A stretch of 64,000 nucleotides of DNA from Reyranella humidisoli. Its GTDB lineage: Bacteria; Pseudomonadota; Alphaproteobacteria; Reyranellales; Reyranellaceae. Under the pieces are notes generated by a model. It ran no database searches. It had not been told where the DNA came from and worked only from the letters and a program-made list of their open reading frames with translations. The stretch lies in contig NZ_JAHOPB010000001.1 of the NCBI RefSeq assembly GCF_019039055.1, forward strand, positions 3,260,001-3,324,000. The letters run 5' to 3'. Each line of letters starts with the position of its first letter. Positions within the stretch are counted from its first letter, which is position 1. Shown here one piece after another: positions 16,168-27,845 of this stretch. Both the position numbers and the translations under genes were made by a program.

Positions 16168-16872
16168 TCAACGGCCCGCTGCGAGTCCCGCCAGCGCCGC
16201 GGGCAGGGCGTCGAAACGATCGATCACGGCGTCGGCGCCCAGTTCGCTGGCCGGCCTGGCCGTATAGCCCCAGCTCACCAGGACGGCCGGGATGCCGGCG
16301 CCGCGGGCAGCCTCGGCGTCGTGGGTCGAATCGCCGATCATCACGGCGCGCTTGGGATCGCCACCCATGCGTTCCAGCAGCATCAGGATGTGGCGCGGGT
16401 CGGGCTTGCGGACCGGGAAACTGTCGGCGCCGGCCACGTCGCTGATCGGCGGCATCAGCCTGAGGTGCGCGAGGATCATGCGCGAGGGCTTCTCGAACTT
16501 GTTGGTGCAGACGCCCTGCTTCAGGCCGAGCCGCGCGAAGCCGGCGACCACGTCGGCGACGCCGGCAAAGGCGGTGGTGTGGCTGATCGGATCGGCCTCG
16601 TAGTAGCGGACGAACTCGCGCGTCACGGCGGTCAGCGTGTCCTCATCCAGCGCCCGGCCGTACTTGGCGAAGGCCTTGCCCATCGTGACCTTGCTGCCCT
16701 GGCCCATGAAGATCCGAACGTCTTCCTCGGTCACGGCCGGCAGGCCATGGTCGGCGAGCACGTTGCTGACGGCCAGCTGCATGTCCTTCGCGCTGTCGAT
16801 CAGGGTGCCGTCGAGGTCGTAGAGGACCGTGTCGAAGCGGGCGGCGATGAGTGTTTCGGCATCTTTCTGCAT
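16168..16872 (-). CDS. gph: HAD-family phosphoglycolate phosphatase-like protein
   Basis: A 234-residue HAD hydrolase, probably hydrolysing 2-phosphoglycolate or a similar phosphoester. Motif I is YDLDGTLIDS (nucleophile Asp19, acid Asp21), motif II is the CTNK segment near 125, motif III includes the lysine in RKPDP near 155, and motif IV is MIGDSTHD near 180. The cap domain lies between motifs I and II. The ATG at 16872 places motif I at the usual distance from the start; a frame open to 16941 runs into glmU. It is divergent from glmU. HAD substrate assignment from sequence is only moderately reliable. Confidence 0.85.
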   Translation of the reverse strand: MQKDAETLIAARFDTVLYDLDGTLIDSAKDMQLAVSNVLADHGLPAVTEEDVRIFMGQGSKVTMGKAFAKYGRALDEDTLTAVTREFVRYYEADPISHTTAFAGVADVVAGFARLGLKQGVCTNKFEKPSRMILAHLRLMPPISDVAGADSFPVRKPDPRHILMLLERMGGDPKRAVMIGDSTHDAEAARGAGIPAVLVSWGYTARPASELGADAVIDRFDALPAALAGLAAGR

Positions 16873-16931
16873 GCCGTGTTCTCTAGCATATCCGCCTTGC
16901 CCCTCCGCCAGCCCCATGGCATCGGACGGGC

Positions 16932-18305
16932 ATGAAATCACCGATTGCCGTGGTCGTGCTCGCAGCCGGCGCCGGAACCCGCATGAAGTCGGCCCTGCCG
17001 AAGGTCCTGCATCCGCTGGCGAACCTCCCGATGGTGGCGCATGTGCTGGCCAATGCAGCCGCGCTGAAGCCCGGCCGGATCGTCGGCGTGATCGCTCCCG
17101 GCGCCACCGGGGTGGCCAGGGCCTTCGCGCCGCATCCGACCGCCGTGCAGGACAGGCCGCTGGGCACGGGGCACGCCGCCCGGGCCGCCCTGGGGGCGCT
17201 CAAGGGCCATGACGGGCCGGTTCTGGTCGTGTTCGGCGATGCGCCGCTGGTGACGACCGAAAGCCTCCGCAAGCTGGTTGCCGCCTGCGGCAAGGCCCGG
17301 GCGGCTGTCGGCGTGCTGGGCTTCAAGGCGCGCGATCCGTCGCCCTACGGTCGCCTGATCGTCGAGGGTGGCGAACTGGTCCGGATCGTCGAGAGCAAGG
17401 ATGCCGATGCCGCCGAACGCGCGGTCGACTTCTGCAATTCCGGCGTGATGTGCATCGACGGCAGGCTGATCGCGAAGCTGCTGGGCGCGATCCGCGACGA
17501 CAACGTGAAGCGCGAATTCTACCTGACCGATGCGGTGCGGATCGCCCGCGCGGCCGGCCACAAGGCGATTGCCGTGGCGGGCGAGGAGGCGGAGTTCCAG
17601 GGCATCAATTCCCGTGTCGAGCTGGCGGTGGCCGAGCAGGCGCTGCAACAGCGGCTCCGCCACGCCGCGATGCTGGGCGGCGTCACCATGACCGATCCCG
17701 GCACGGTCTGGCTCTCTGCCGACACGAAGTTCGGCACCGACGTCACGATCGGCCCCAACGTGCGCTTCGGCCTCGGTGTCACGGTTGGTGCGAACACGGT
17801 CATCAGGGCCTTCTGCGACATCGAGGGCGCGCGCATCGGCAAGGGCGCGATCATCGGCCCGTTCGCCCGCATCCGGCCGGGCTCGGACGTGGCCGACGAG
17901 GCGCATATCGGCAACTTCGTCGAGCTCAAGGCCACGCGCATGGGGCGCGGCGCCAAGGCGAACCATCTGGCCTATCTGGGCGATGCCGACATCGGGCCGG
18001 GCAGCAACATCGGGGCCGGCACGATCGCCGTGAACTACGACGGCTACGGGAAGCATCGCACGGTCATCGGGCCGGACGTGTTCATCGGTTCCAACAGCTC
18101 CCTGGTGGCGCCGCTCAGGGTCGGCAAGGGCGCAAACGTGACCGCGGGGAGCGTCGTGACGGAGGATGTTCCTGCCGACGCGGTGGCCTTCGGCCGCGCC
18201 CGTCAGGTCACAAAGAAGGGGCGAGCGACGGCGCTTCGTGCGAAACTTCGCGATCGCGCGGTGGCCGCCAGGAAGGCCGCGGCCGAGCGGTCCAGCAAGA
18301 AATAA
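16932..18305 (+). CDS. glmU: Bifunctional UDP-GlcNAc pyrophosphorylase / glucosamine-1-phosphate acetyltransferase
   Basis: A 457-residue enzyme of normal GlmU length that makes UDP-GlcNAc for peptidoglycan and lipopolysaccharide. The N-terminal uridylyltransferase domain starts VVLAAGAGTRMKSALPKVLHP and has GTGHAA near 75. The C-terminal half is a left-handed beta helix of hexapeptide repeats (IGKGAIIGPFARIRPG, IGNFVELK) with the acetyltransferase site near NYDGYGKHRT (about 370). The last 35 residues are a basic tail. glmS follows 27 bases later, so the two steps of amino-sugar precursor supply are probably one operon. Confidence 0.97.
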   Translation: MKSPIAVVVLAAGAGTRMKSALPKVLHPLANLPMVAHVLANAAALKPGRIVGVIAPGATGVARAFAPHPTAVQDRPLGTGHAARAALGALKGHDGPVLVVFGDAPLVTTESLRKLVAACGKARAAVGVLGFKARDPSPYGRLIVEGGELVRIVESKDADAAERAVDFCNSGVMCIDGRLIAKLLGAIRDDNVKREFYLTDAVRIARAAGHKAIAVAGEEAEFQGINSRVELAVAEQALQQRLRHAAMLGGVTMTDPGTVWLSADTKFGTDVTIGPNVRFGLGVTVGANTVIRAFCDIEGARIGKGAIIGPFARIRPGSDVADEAHIGNFVELKATRMGRGAKANHLAYLGDADIGPGSNIGAGTIAVNYDGYGKHRTVIGPDVFIGSNSSLVAPLRVGKGANVTAGSVVTEDVPADAVAFGRARQVTKKGRATALRAKLRDRAVAARKAAAERSSKK

Positions 18306-18332
18306 ATCCCCTCCCGGTCGAGACAGAATCCC

Positions 18333-20156
<1,824 letters not shown>

Positions 20157-20186
20157 GCGAAAGACCTCCCGGCCGGCGCATGAAAA

Positions 20187-20220
20187 AAGCCGCGGTACCT
20201 TCCGGTTCCGCGGCTTCTTT
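20187..20220. terminator. Bidirectional rho-independent terminator
   Basis: A perfect nine-base stem (AAGCCGCGG at 20187-20195 with CCGCGGCTT at 20208-20216) and a 12-base loop. An A-run lies on the left and CTTT on the right. It sits between the converging glmS and EF-hand genes and can serve both. Confidence 0.85.
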
Positions 20221-20233
20221 GTTCGTGGTGCCG

Positions 20234-21346
20234 TTAGCGCGTGCCCTGTGGCAGTCCCGGCGGCGGGCCGGAGGGCTGCGGCGCCGGGCCCGGCTGGCCG
20301 CCGCGCGGTTGCGGCTGCGCCGGACGGGGCTGTGCGGGCTGCGCCGGCATCAACGTCTGGACGATGGCGCGGATCTTGGCAGCCTCGGCTTCCTGCGCCT
20401 TCTTGAACTCGTCCTCGCTGAGGAAGCGGTCCTTGTTGAGGTCCATTTCCAGGAACTGCTTCAGCGCGTGAGCGGTCATCTCGACGCGGTCGATCTGGCC
20501 GTCCTTGTTGGTGTCGATCTCGGCGAACTTGCGCATGGCGATCTGCTTGCGCATGTCGAACGGCAACAGGTTCTTGGCCTGCGGCCCATCGGCGGGGCCG
20601 GCCAGGACGAGATAGTCCTGGCTGCTGACCTTTCCGTCCTTGTTCTTGTCGAGCTCGTCGGCCTGCCGGAGCTGCATGTCCATGAACTCGTTCAGGGTCA
20701 TCATGCCCTGGCGGCGGCGCTGCTCGGCCTGCTGGCGCTCCGCGGCCTCGCGCTGCATCGAGCGCTGGATGATCAGTCGAACCTCGGGTTCGGTGATCTT
20801 GTTGTCGCGGTCGGTGTCGTAATTGTTGAACTCGGAATGGACCAGCGCCTCGGCCTCGCCGCGCTCGACGAAGCCGTCGCGGTTGGTGTCGAGGTTCTGG
20901 AATTCGGCGCGGGCGCGGGTGCGGCGCTCCTCGAGCGGCGGCAGGCCGGGCGCGTCGGCCGGGGTCACAGGCGGCTCGACGACCTTGATGAACTCCTCGA
21001 CCGACAGCCTGTTGTCCTTGTTGGCGTCCAGCGCTTCGAACGACTTCATCCGGTACTTCAGGAAGTCGGCGCGCGTGACCTCGCCCTTCTTGTTGACATC
21101 GATGTCGACGAACCACTGGGGAAGCGGCACGGGCGCGGGCGCACCGAGCGGTCCGCCGGCAGCCGGCGGCGTCGCGGCAGCGCCGGCCGAGGGTGGCGCC
21201 GCGGGCTGGGCAGGCTGCGCCGGCGGGGCGGCCTGGGCAGGCGGTCGGTTCTGTGGCCAGGCCTGTGTCGGGGGAGTCTGCGCGGCTACCGGGAAGGCGA
21301 GGCAGGCTGCGGTCAGGAACAGGGTCGAGCGGAACGTGCGATTCAT
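20234..21346 (-). CDS. Secreted protein with seven EF-hand motifs
   Basis: A 370-residue protein. A signal peptide (MNRTFRSTLFLTAACLAF) ends around VAA-Q at residue 22. About 60 residues rich in Pro, Ala and Gln follow. Seven EF-hand-like calcium loops come next, including DVNKKGEVT, DANKDNRLS, DTNRDGFVE, DTDRDNKIT, DKNKDGKVS, DTNKDGQID and DLNKDRFLS, before another Pro/Gln/Gly-rich tail. The start is set by the signal peptide; a frame open to 21469 is spurious. It probably binds calcium in the periplasm or outside the cell, with unknown purpose. A smaller EF-hand protein is at 27846-28346. Confidence 0.9.
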   Translation of the reverse strand: MNRTFRSTLFLTAACLAFPVAAQTPPTQAWPQNRPPAQAAPPAQPAQPAAPPSAGAAATPPAAGGPLGAPAPVPLPQWFVDIDVNKKGEVTRADFLKYRMKSFEALDANKDNRLSVEEFIKVVEPPVTPADAPGLPPLEERRTRARAEFQNLDTNRDGFVERGEAEALVHSEFNNYDTDRDNKITEPEVRLIIQRSMQREAAERQQAEQRRRQGMMTLNEFMDMQLRQADELDKNKDGKVSSQDYLVLAGPADGPQAKNLLPFDMRKQIAMRKFAEIDTNKDGQIDRVEMTAHALKQFLEMDLNKDRFLSEDEFKKAQEAEAAKIRAIVQTLMPAQPAQPRPAQPQPRGGQPGPAPQPSGPPPGLPQGTR

Positions 21347-21609
21347 TGCGGTGAGCCCGCTTTTTTGGAAGGGGAGATTTCGTATCGGTTGCAAACTGCG
21401 GCGTGTCAATGTCCGCCGGTCAAAGCCAACCTGCGGCGCAATCGCGCCGAAAGCATGGCGTCGTTCCATTTGAGTTGCACGGCTACGCAGGATGAGCCAT
21501 CGTAATTGAAAGGCAGACTCCGAAGAAGGGTCTCAAGTAGTTGGGAGGACAGGGTAATTTCGCTGGTTTGGCGTGTGTAATGCGCCGGCTGGCGAAACCG
21601 GCATTTCAC

Positions 21610-22397
21610 ATGGCAGGACCATCCACATCTCGCAGCGCGCCGCTGCTCAGCGTGCGCGACGTTTCCGTCCGGTTCGGCGGCATCGTCGCCCTCGACGGCG
21701 TATCCTTCGACGTCTTTGCCGGCCAGATCGCCGGCCTGATCGGTCCCAACGGGGCCGGCAAGACGACCCTCTTCAATTGCCTGAGCCGGCTCTACACGCC
21801 CAGCAGCGGCGACGTGCAGTTCGAGGGCAAGACGATCCTGAACCGGCCGAGACACGCCATCCCCCAGATCGGCATCGGCCGCACGTTCCAGAACGTGGCC
21901 CTGTTCGACAACATGTCGGTTCTCGACAATGTGAAGGTCGGTTGCCACAGCGTCAGTTCGACCAGCTTCCTGGAGAACGCGCTGCGCGTTCCCAAGGTCA
22001 AGGTCGAGGAGGAGGCGATCACCCGGCGGGCCGAGGAGCTGATCGCCTTCATGGACCTGGTGCCCTTTACCCACGCCATAGCTGGCCCGTTGCCGTTCCC
22101 GATCCGCAAAAGGGTGGAACTCGCTCGCGCGCTGGCCTCCAGCCCCAAGCTTCTGCTGCTCGACGAGCCGGCGGCCGGGTTGAACCACGACGAGATCGAG
22201 GTGCTGAAGGGCCAGATCAAGCGTGTTCGCGACCTCCAGAACGTCACGGTGCTCCTGGTCGAGCATCATATGAGCCTGGTCATGTCCGTGTCGGACAAGG
22301 TCGTGGCGATCGATTTTGGCAAGAAGATCGCCGACGGCACGCCGGCGGAAGTGCAGCGCGATCCGGAAGTGATCCGCGCCTATCTGGGGACCTCGTA

Positions 22398-22398
<1 letters not shown>
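21610..22398 (+). CDS. livG: Branched-chain amino-acid-type ABC transporter ATP-binding protein LivG
   Basis: A 262-residue ATPase. Walker A is GPNGAGKTT near 45 and Walker B is LLLLDEPAAGL near 180. The ABC signature is degenerate: LPFPIRKRVELARAL stands where the LSGGQ-type sequence usually is, although Liv-type proteins vary here (often SYGQQR). GLNHDE and the H-loop HHM near 215 are present. It would power the LivHM permease below. The ATG at 21610 has a weak SD, and an ATG at 21580 adds ten residues; the true start is uncertain. The next gene overlaps by one base (TAATG). Confidence 0.93.
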
Positions 22399-23111
<713 letters not shown>

Positions 23112-23123
23112 GGCCAGACCTAC

Positions 23124-24029
23124 ATGGAACAGTTTCTCCAGCAGATCGCTTCCGGCCTCGCCAACGGCGCCATCTATGCCTGCGTGGCCCTTGCGCTGGT
23201 CATGATCTACGTCTCGACCGACCACATCAATTTCGCCCAGGGCGAGATGGCGATGTTCAGCACCTACATCTCCTGGCAGCTCATGAGCTGGGGGATGAGC
23301 TTCTGGGTCGCGTTCGTGCTCACGGTTCTCATATCCTTCGCCATGGGCGTGCTGATCGAGCGGTTGATCCTGAGACCGCTGCACAATGCGCCGGTCCTCT
23401 CGATCATCGTGGTGTTCATCGGCCTGCTGGCAATTTTCAACTCGATGGCCGGCGCCTTCTGGAGCTACCTGATCAAGGAGTTCCCGTCGCCGTTCCCCAA
23501 GAGCAGCTTCGGCATCGCCGGCGTGATCGGGCCGCATCAGCTGGGGGTGGTGGTGATCACCCTGATCGTGCTGGGGCTCCTGTTCGTGTTCTTCCGCTAC
23601 ACGCCGCTCGGTCTGGCGATGCGCGCGGCGGCGCAGAACCCGCAGATGGCGCGCCTGGTCGGGGTGCGGGTCGACTGGATGCTGGCGCTGGGATGGGGCC
23701 TCGCCGCCTCGGTCGGTGCGGTGGCCGGCATCATGGTCGCCCACATCGTCTATCTCGAACCCAACATGATGGGCGGCATCCTGCTCTACGCCTTTGCCAG
23801 TGCCCTGGTCGGGGGCATCTCGAACCCGGCCGGCGCGGTCGCCGGCGGCTTCATCGTCGGCATCCTCGAGAACATGGTGGCCTATGCCGGCAACCAGATC
23901 GAGAAGGCGACCGGCGTCTACATCATCGGCAACGGCGAGAAGCTCACGGTGGCGCTCATCATCGTGATCTTCGTGCTGACGGTTAAGCCCGCGGGCCTGT
24001 TCGGCCGCGTCGTCGTGAAGAGGGTCTGA
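23124..24029 (+). CDS. livH: Branched-chain amino-acid-type ABC transporter permease LivH
   Basis: A 301-residue inner-membrane permease of the LivH family with about eight hydrophobic spans. Family segments include ALVMIYVSTDHINFAQGEMAM near 25-45 in outline, LGLAMRAAAQNPQMARLVGV near 165-185 in outline, and GGISNPAGAVAGG near 230. It pairs with the LivM-like gene that starts one base after its stop. Substrate specificity is set by the binding proteins downstream and cannot be named. Confidence 0.95.
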   Translation: MEQFLQQIASGLANGAIYACVALALVMIYVSTDHINFAQGEMAMFSTYISWQLMSWGMSFWVAFVLTVLISFAMGVLIERLILRPLHNAPVLSIIVVFIGLLAIFNSMAGAFWSYLIKEFPSPFPKSSFGIAGVIGPHQLGVVVITLIVLGLLFVFFRYTPLGLAMRAAAQNPQMARLVGVRVDWMLALGWGLAASVGAVAGIMVAHIVYLEPNMMGGILLYAFASALVGGISNPAGAVAGGFIVGILENMVAYAGNQIEKATGVYIIGNGEKLTVALIIVIFVLTVKPAGLFGRVVVKRV

Positions 24030-24030
24030 C

Positions 24031-25035
24031 ATGACCGGGTCCAAGAAATGGGTGCTGGGGCTGATCGCCCTGGCTTTCCTCGTGCCGCTGCTGCGGCCGG
24101 TGTTCCCCGACGTGGTCTCGGACTATCGTCTGTTCCTCGTCAGCACGATGATCATCGCCTCGATCGCGGTGCTCGGCCTGAACCTGCTGACCGGCTTCAA
24201 CGGGCAGTTCTCGCTGGGCCACGGTGCCTTCTACGCGGTCGGCGCCTATACGGCGGCGATCCTGATGGACAAGCTGAACGTGCCCTACTGGGCGACGATC
24301 CCGGCGGCGGCCATCGTGTGCTTCATCGTCGGCTATCTGTTCGGCCTGCCGGCGCTGAAGCTCGAAGGGCACTATCTCGCGCTCGCGACCTTCGCGCTCG
24401 CCCTCGCGGTGCCGCAGATCCTCAAATACAAGTGGCTCGAGGGCCTGACCGGCGGCGTGCAGGGTATCGTGCTGCTGAAGCCCGAGGTGCCGTTCGGCTT
24501 GCCGTTGAGCGAGGACCAGTGGCTCTACTATTTCTGCCTCGTGGTCATGATCGTGCTGTTCTGGGGCGCGGCGAACATGCTGAACAGCCGCAGCGGCCGC
24601 GCCATGATGGCGATCCGCGACCAGTACATGGCGGCCGACACGATGGGCATCGACACGGCGCTCTACAAGACCGTCACCTTCGGCATCAGCGCCGCCTATA
24701 CGGGCATCGCGGGTGCACTGTCGGCCTCGGCCATCGCCTTCGTGGCGCCGGACAGTTTCGGCATCTTCCTCTCGATCAAGTTCCTGATCGGTCTGGTCGT
24801 GGGCGGCATCGGCTCTCTGCTGGGATCGGTGCTGGGCGGCATCTTCTACGTCCTGGTCGACAACTCGGCGCAGTCGCTGACCCAGTTCATCCGCAACGAC
24901 CTCGGCCTGCCGTTCGACCTCTCAGCCTACACGGTCTTCGGCGTTCTGCTGATCGCGATCATCTATCTGATGCCGATGGGCATCGCTGGCGGCCTCTACA
25001 TGGCCTACCGCAAGCTGCGGGGTGCGCGGGCATAA
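24031..25035 (+). CDS. livM: Branched-chain amino-acid-type ABC transporter permease LivM
   Basis: A 334-residue permease with about nine hydrophobic spans. Family signatures are LNLLTGFNGQFSLGHGAFYA near 50-70 in outline, GHYLALATFALA near 112 and GRAMMAIRD near 190. It forms the membrane channel with LivH. One hundred bases separate it from the first binding-protein gene; they contain a 12-base palindrome (CGCCTGCAGGCG at 25060-25071) that may form a small hairpin. Confidence 0.95.
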   Translation: MTGSKKWVLGLIALAFLVPLLRPVFPDVVSDYRLFLVSTMIIASIAVLGLNLLTGFNGQFSLGHGAFYAVGAYTAAILMDKLNVPYWATIPAAAIVCFIVGYLFGLPALKLEGHYLALATFALALAVPQILKYKWLEGLTGGVQGIVLLKPEVPFGLPLSEDQWLYYFCLVVMIVLFWGAANMLNSRSGRAMMAIRDQYMAADTMGIDTALYKTVTFGISAAYTGIAGALSASAIAFVAPDSFGIFLSIKFLIGLVVGGIGSLLGSVLGGIFYVLVDNSAQSLTQFIRNDLGLPFDLSAYTVFGVLLIAIIYLMPMGIAGGLYMAYRKLRGARA

Positions 25036-25135
25036 CCCGGGCCCTCTTCGTCGGAAAGTCGCCTGCAGGCGGCCTTCTTTCTGGCCGGAATCGGAACGAA
25101 ACTCCGGCAGGTCATAGTCACTTGGGAGGTTAAAA

Positions 25136-26353
25136 ATGCGTACGAGTAGGCGTGGTTTTGTAGCGGGTGTGTCGGCGTTTGCGGTGCTGGGTGCGAACTC
25201 TGCCTTCGCGCAGAAGAAGTACGACGACGGCGCGACGGACAGCGAGATCAAGCTCGGCCACACCGGCCCCTATAGCGGTCCGGCATCGTCCTACGGCCAG
25301 ATCGGCAAGACGATCGAGGCGTTCTTCAAGTCGGTGAACGAGGCTGGCGGCGTCAACGGCCGCAAGATCAACTTCATCACGCGCGACGACGGCTACTCGC
25401 CGCCGAAGATGGTGGAACTGGTGCGCCAGCTCGTCGAGCAGGACAAGGTCCTCTGCCTGTTCAACACGCTGGGCACGCCGACCAACACGGCTATCCATCG
25501 CTACATGAACCAGAAGAAGGTGCCGCAGCTCTACGTCGCCACCGGCGCGTCGAAGTGGGGCAAGCCCAAGGAATTCCCGTGGACGATGGGCTTCCAGCCC
25601 GACTACCACACCGAAGGCGTCGTCTACGCCAAGCACGTCCTGGCCAACGTCAAGGACGCCAAGATCGGCGTGCTGATGCAGAACGACGACTACGGCAAGG
25701 ACTACTACGAGGGCTTCCGCGACGGCCTCGGAAAGGAGACCGGCAAGATCGTCAAGCACGTGACCTTCGAGGTCACCGATCCGACGGTCGACAGCCAGGT
25801 CATCCAGCTCAAGGACTCCGGCGCCAACGTCTTCTTCAACATCGCGACGCCGAAGGCTGCCGCCCAGGCGATCCGCAAGGCCGCCGACATCGGCTGGAAG
25901 CCGGCGCAGTACCTCAACAACGTGTCCGCCTCGGTGGGCTCGGTGATGAAGCCGGCCGGTCTCGAGAACAGCCAGGGTATCATCACGGCGCAGTATCTCA
26001 AGGACCCCACGGACAAGCAGTGGGCGAACACCGACGACTTCAAGGCCTGGGTAGCCTGGATGGACAAGTGGATGCCGGGCGCCAACAAGGCGGACGCCAA
26101 CCATGTGTTCGGCTATGCCGTCTCCAACCTGATGCTCGAGACGCTCAAGAAGTGCGGCGACACGCTGACCCGTGAAAACGTCATGAAGCAGGCGGCCAAT
26201 TATCAGAAGTACAAGCTGCCGCTGCTCCTGCCGGGCATCACGATCAACACCAGCCCGACCGACTACTACCCGATCCAGTCGGTGCAGCTTGCCCGCTTCA
26301 AGGGCGAGACCTGGGATCTGTTCGGCGACGTGATGTCGGCCGAAGGTTCCTGA
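25136..26353 (+). CDS. Periplasmic ligand-binding protein of the Liv transporter (copy 1)
   Basis: A 405-residue type I periplasmic binding protein (LivJ/LivK family) with a Tat-like signal: SRRGFV at 4-9, a hydrophobic run, and AFA-Q cleavage near residue 25. A strong SD (GGGAGG) precedes the ATG. The mature protein starts QKKYDDGATD and has IKLGHTGPYSGPAS, FITRDDGYSP and LMQNDDYGKDY, typical of amide/amino-acid binders. The closely similar protein at 26548-27768 differs in scattered positions, so the two may extend the transporter's ligand range. A terminator lies between them. Confidence 0.95.
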   Translation: MRTSRRGFVAGVSAFAVLGANSAFAQKKYDDGATDSEIKLGHTGPYSGPASSYGQIGKTIEAFFKSVNEAGGVNGRKINFITRDDGYSPPKMVELVRQLVEQDKVLCLFNTLGTPTNTAIHRYMNQKKVPQLYVATGASKWGKPKEFPWTMGFQPDYHTEGVVYAKHVLANVKDAKIGVLMQNDDYGKDYYEGFRDGLGKETGKIVKHVTFEVTDPTVDSQVIQLKDSGANVFFNIATPKAAAQAIRKAADIGWKPAQYLNNVSASVGSVMKPAGLENSQGIITAQYLKDPTDKQWANTDDFKAWVAWMDKWMPGANKADANHVFGYAVSNLMLETLKKCGDTLTRENVMKQAANYQKYKLPLLLPGITINTSPTDYYPIQSVQLARFKGETWDLFGDVMSAEGS

Positions 26354-26376
26354 TCTTTCGGAACTTCGAACTTCCG

Positions 26377-26410
26377 AAGGCCGCTGGTCGTACCAGCGGC
26401 CTTTTTCTTT
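26377..26410 (+). terminator. Rho-independent terminator after binding protein 1
   Basis: The stem AAGGCCGCTGGT (26377-26388) pairs with ACCAGCGGCCTT (26392-26403) around a three-base loop, and the right arm runs into CTTTTTCTTT. It would end the liv operon before the second binding-protein gene. Confidence 0.88.
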
Positions 26411-26547
26411 GGGCCGCGGTTGTGCGCTGCAGCATTCTCTCGCCGTTAAGGGGGCGGCGGTTTCCTCTTTCCAATCTGCCGATTCTGCGTGACGATATTC
26501 CGTTCGACGAACAAGAATCAGAGAAACGATTCACCAGGGAGGCGACG

Positions 26548-27768
26548 TTGAAGACCAGCAGACGTTCTTTTGTGGGTGGCGTATCCGCTGCGGCGGCATT
26601 GTCGGTATCGGGCGTGGCACTCGCCCAAAAGAAGTACGACGACGGTGCGACCGACAAGGAAATCAAGATCGGCCACACCAATCCTTATAGTGGACCGGCC
26701 TCCTCCTACGGCGTCATTGGCAAGTGCGAGGAAGCCTACTGGAAGAGCGTCAACGAGCGCGGCGGCATCAACGGCCGCATGGTGAAGTTCGTCACCATGG
26801 ACGACGGCTACAACCCGGCCAAGACCGTCGAGGTGGTTCGCCAGATGGTGGAGCAGGACAAGGTCCTCTGCCTGTTCAACACGCTGGGTACTCCGACAAA
26901 CTCTGCGATCCATCGCTACATGAACCAGAAGAAGGTGCCGCAGCTCTACGTGTCGACCGGCGCCTCCAAGTGGGGCAAGTACAAGGAATTCCCGTGGACG
27001 ATGGGTTTCCAGCCCGATTACCACACCGAAGCCGTCATCTATGCCAAGCACATCCTCGCGACCGTGAAGGACCCGAAGATCGGCGTGCTGATGCAGAACG
27101 ACGATTACGGCAAGGACTACTGGGAAGGCTTCAAGGAGGGACTCGGCAAGGACGTCAACAAGGTGGTCAAGCACGTCACCTATGAGACGACCGACCCGAC
27201 GGTCGACAGCCAGATCATCCAGCTGAAGGATGCCGGCGCGAACGTCTTCTTCAACATTGCGATCCCGAAGTTCGCGGCCCAGGCCATCCGGAAGGCGGCC
27301 GACATCGGCTGGAAGCCCATCCAGTACCTGAACAACGTTTCGTCCTCGGTGGCTTCGACACTCAAGCCGGCTGGTCTCGAGAACAGCCAGGGCCAGATCA
27401 CGGCGCTCTATCTGATGGATCCCACCGACAAGCAGTGGAACGACAATGCCGAGATGAAGACCTGGCGAGCCTGGATGAACAAGTACATGCCGGGCGCCAA
27501 CCAGGACGACGGCAACTACATCTTCGCCTATGCCGTCTCGACCCTGATGGAAGAGACGCTCAAGAGGTGCGGTGACACGCTCACGCGCGAAAACCTGATG
27601 AAGCAGGCCACCAGCTTCAAGAAGTACAGGGTGCCCCTGCTGCTGCCGGGCATCACTGTCAGTACCAGCCCGACGGATTACTATCCGATCCAGTCGGTGC
27701 AGCTTGCCCGCTTCAAGGGGGAAACCTGGGAGCTGTTCGGCGATATCATGTCCGCCGAAGGATCCTGA
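26548..27768 (+). CDS. Periplasmic ligand-binding protein of the Liv transporter (copy 2)
   Basis: A 406-residue paralogue of the preceding binding protein, clearly most of it identical (shared QKKYDDGATD, VRQ(L/M)VEQDKVLCLFNTLG, NQKKVPQLYV). The start is a TTG at 26548 with GGGAGG five bases upstream. It gives a clean Tat-type signal (TSRRSFVGG) with cleavage near ALA-Q at 26; a longer upstream frame is spurious. It lies after a terminator, so it probably has its own promoter in 26411-26530. A tandem duplication with later divergence is the simplest explanation. Confidence 0.94.
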   Translation: MKTSRRSFVGGVSAAAALSVSGVALAQKKYDDGATDKEIKIGHTNPYSGPASSYGVIGKCEEAYWKSVNERGGINGRMVKFVTMDDGYNPAKTVEVVRQMVEQDKVLCLFNTLGTPTNSAIHRYMNQKKVPQLYVSTGASKWGKYKEFPWTMGFQPDYHTEAVIYAKHILATVKDPKIGVLMQNDDYGKDYWEGFKEGLGKDVNKVVKHVTYETTDPTVDSQIIQLKDAGANVFFNIAIPKFAAQAIRKAADIGWKPIQYLNNVSSSVASTLKPAGLENSQGQITALYLMDPTDKQWNDNAEMKTWRAWMNKYMPGANQDDGNYIFAYAVSTLMEETLKRCGDTLTRENLMKQATSFKKYRVPLLLPGITVSTSPTDYYPIQSVQLARFKGETWELFGDIMSAEGS

Positions 27769-27790
27769 ATTTCCGGTGCGAGTTCCAACG

Positions 27791-27824
27791 AAAGGCCGCC
27801 GGCAACCCCGGCGGCCTTTTTCTT
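27791..27824. terminator. Rho-independent terminator between binding protein 2 and EF-hand gene
   Basis: AAAGGCCGCCGG (27791-27802) pairs with CCGGCGGCCTTT (27808-27819) with a five-base loop, followed by TTTCTT. The A-rich left flank means it can also work for the converging EF-hand gene. Confidence 0.88.
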
Positions 27825-27845
27825 GTCCGCAGGCACAATGGAGGA

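Noticed and set aside
25060..25071. Terminator between livM and the first binding protein
   Set aside because: The 12-base palindrome CGCCTGCAGGCG is short and followed only by a weak pyrimidine stretch, so it was not called a terminator.
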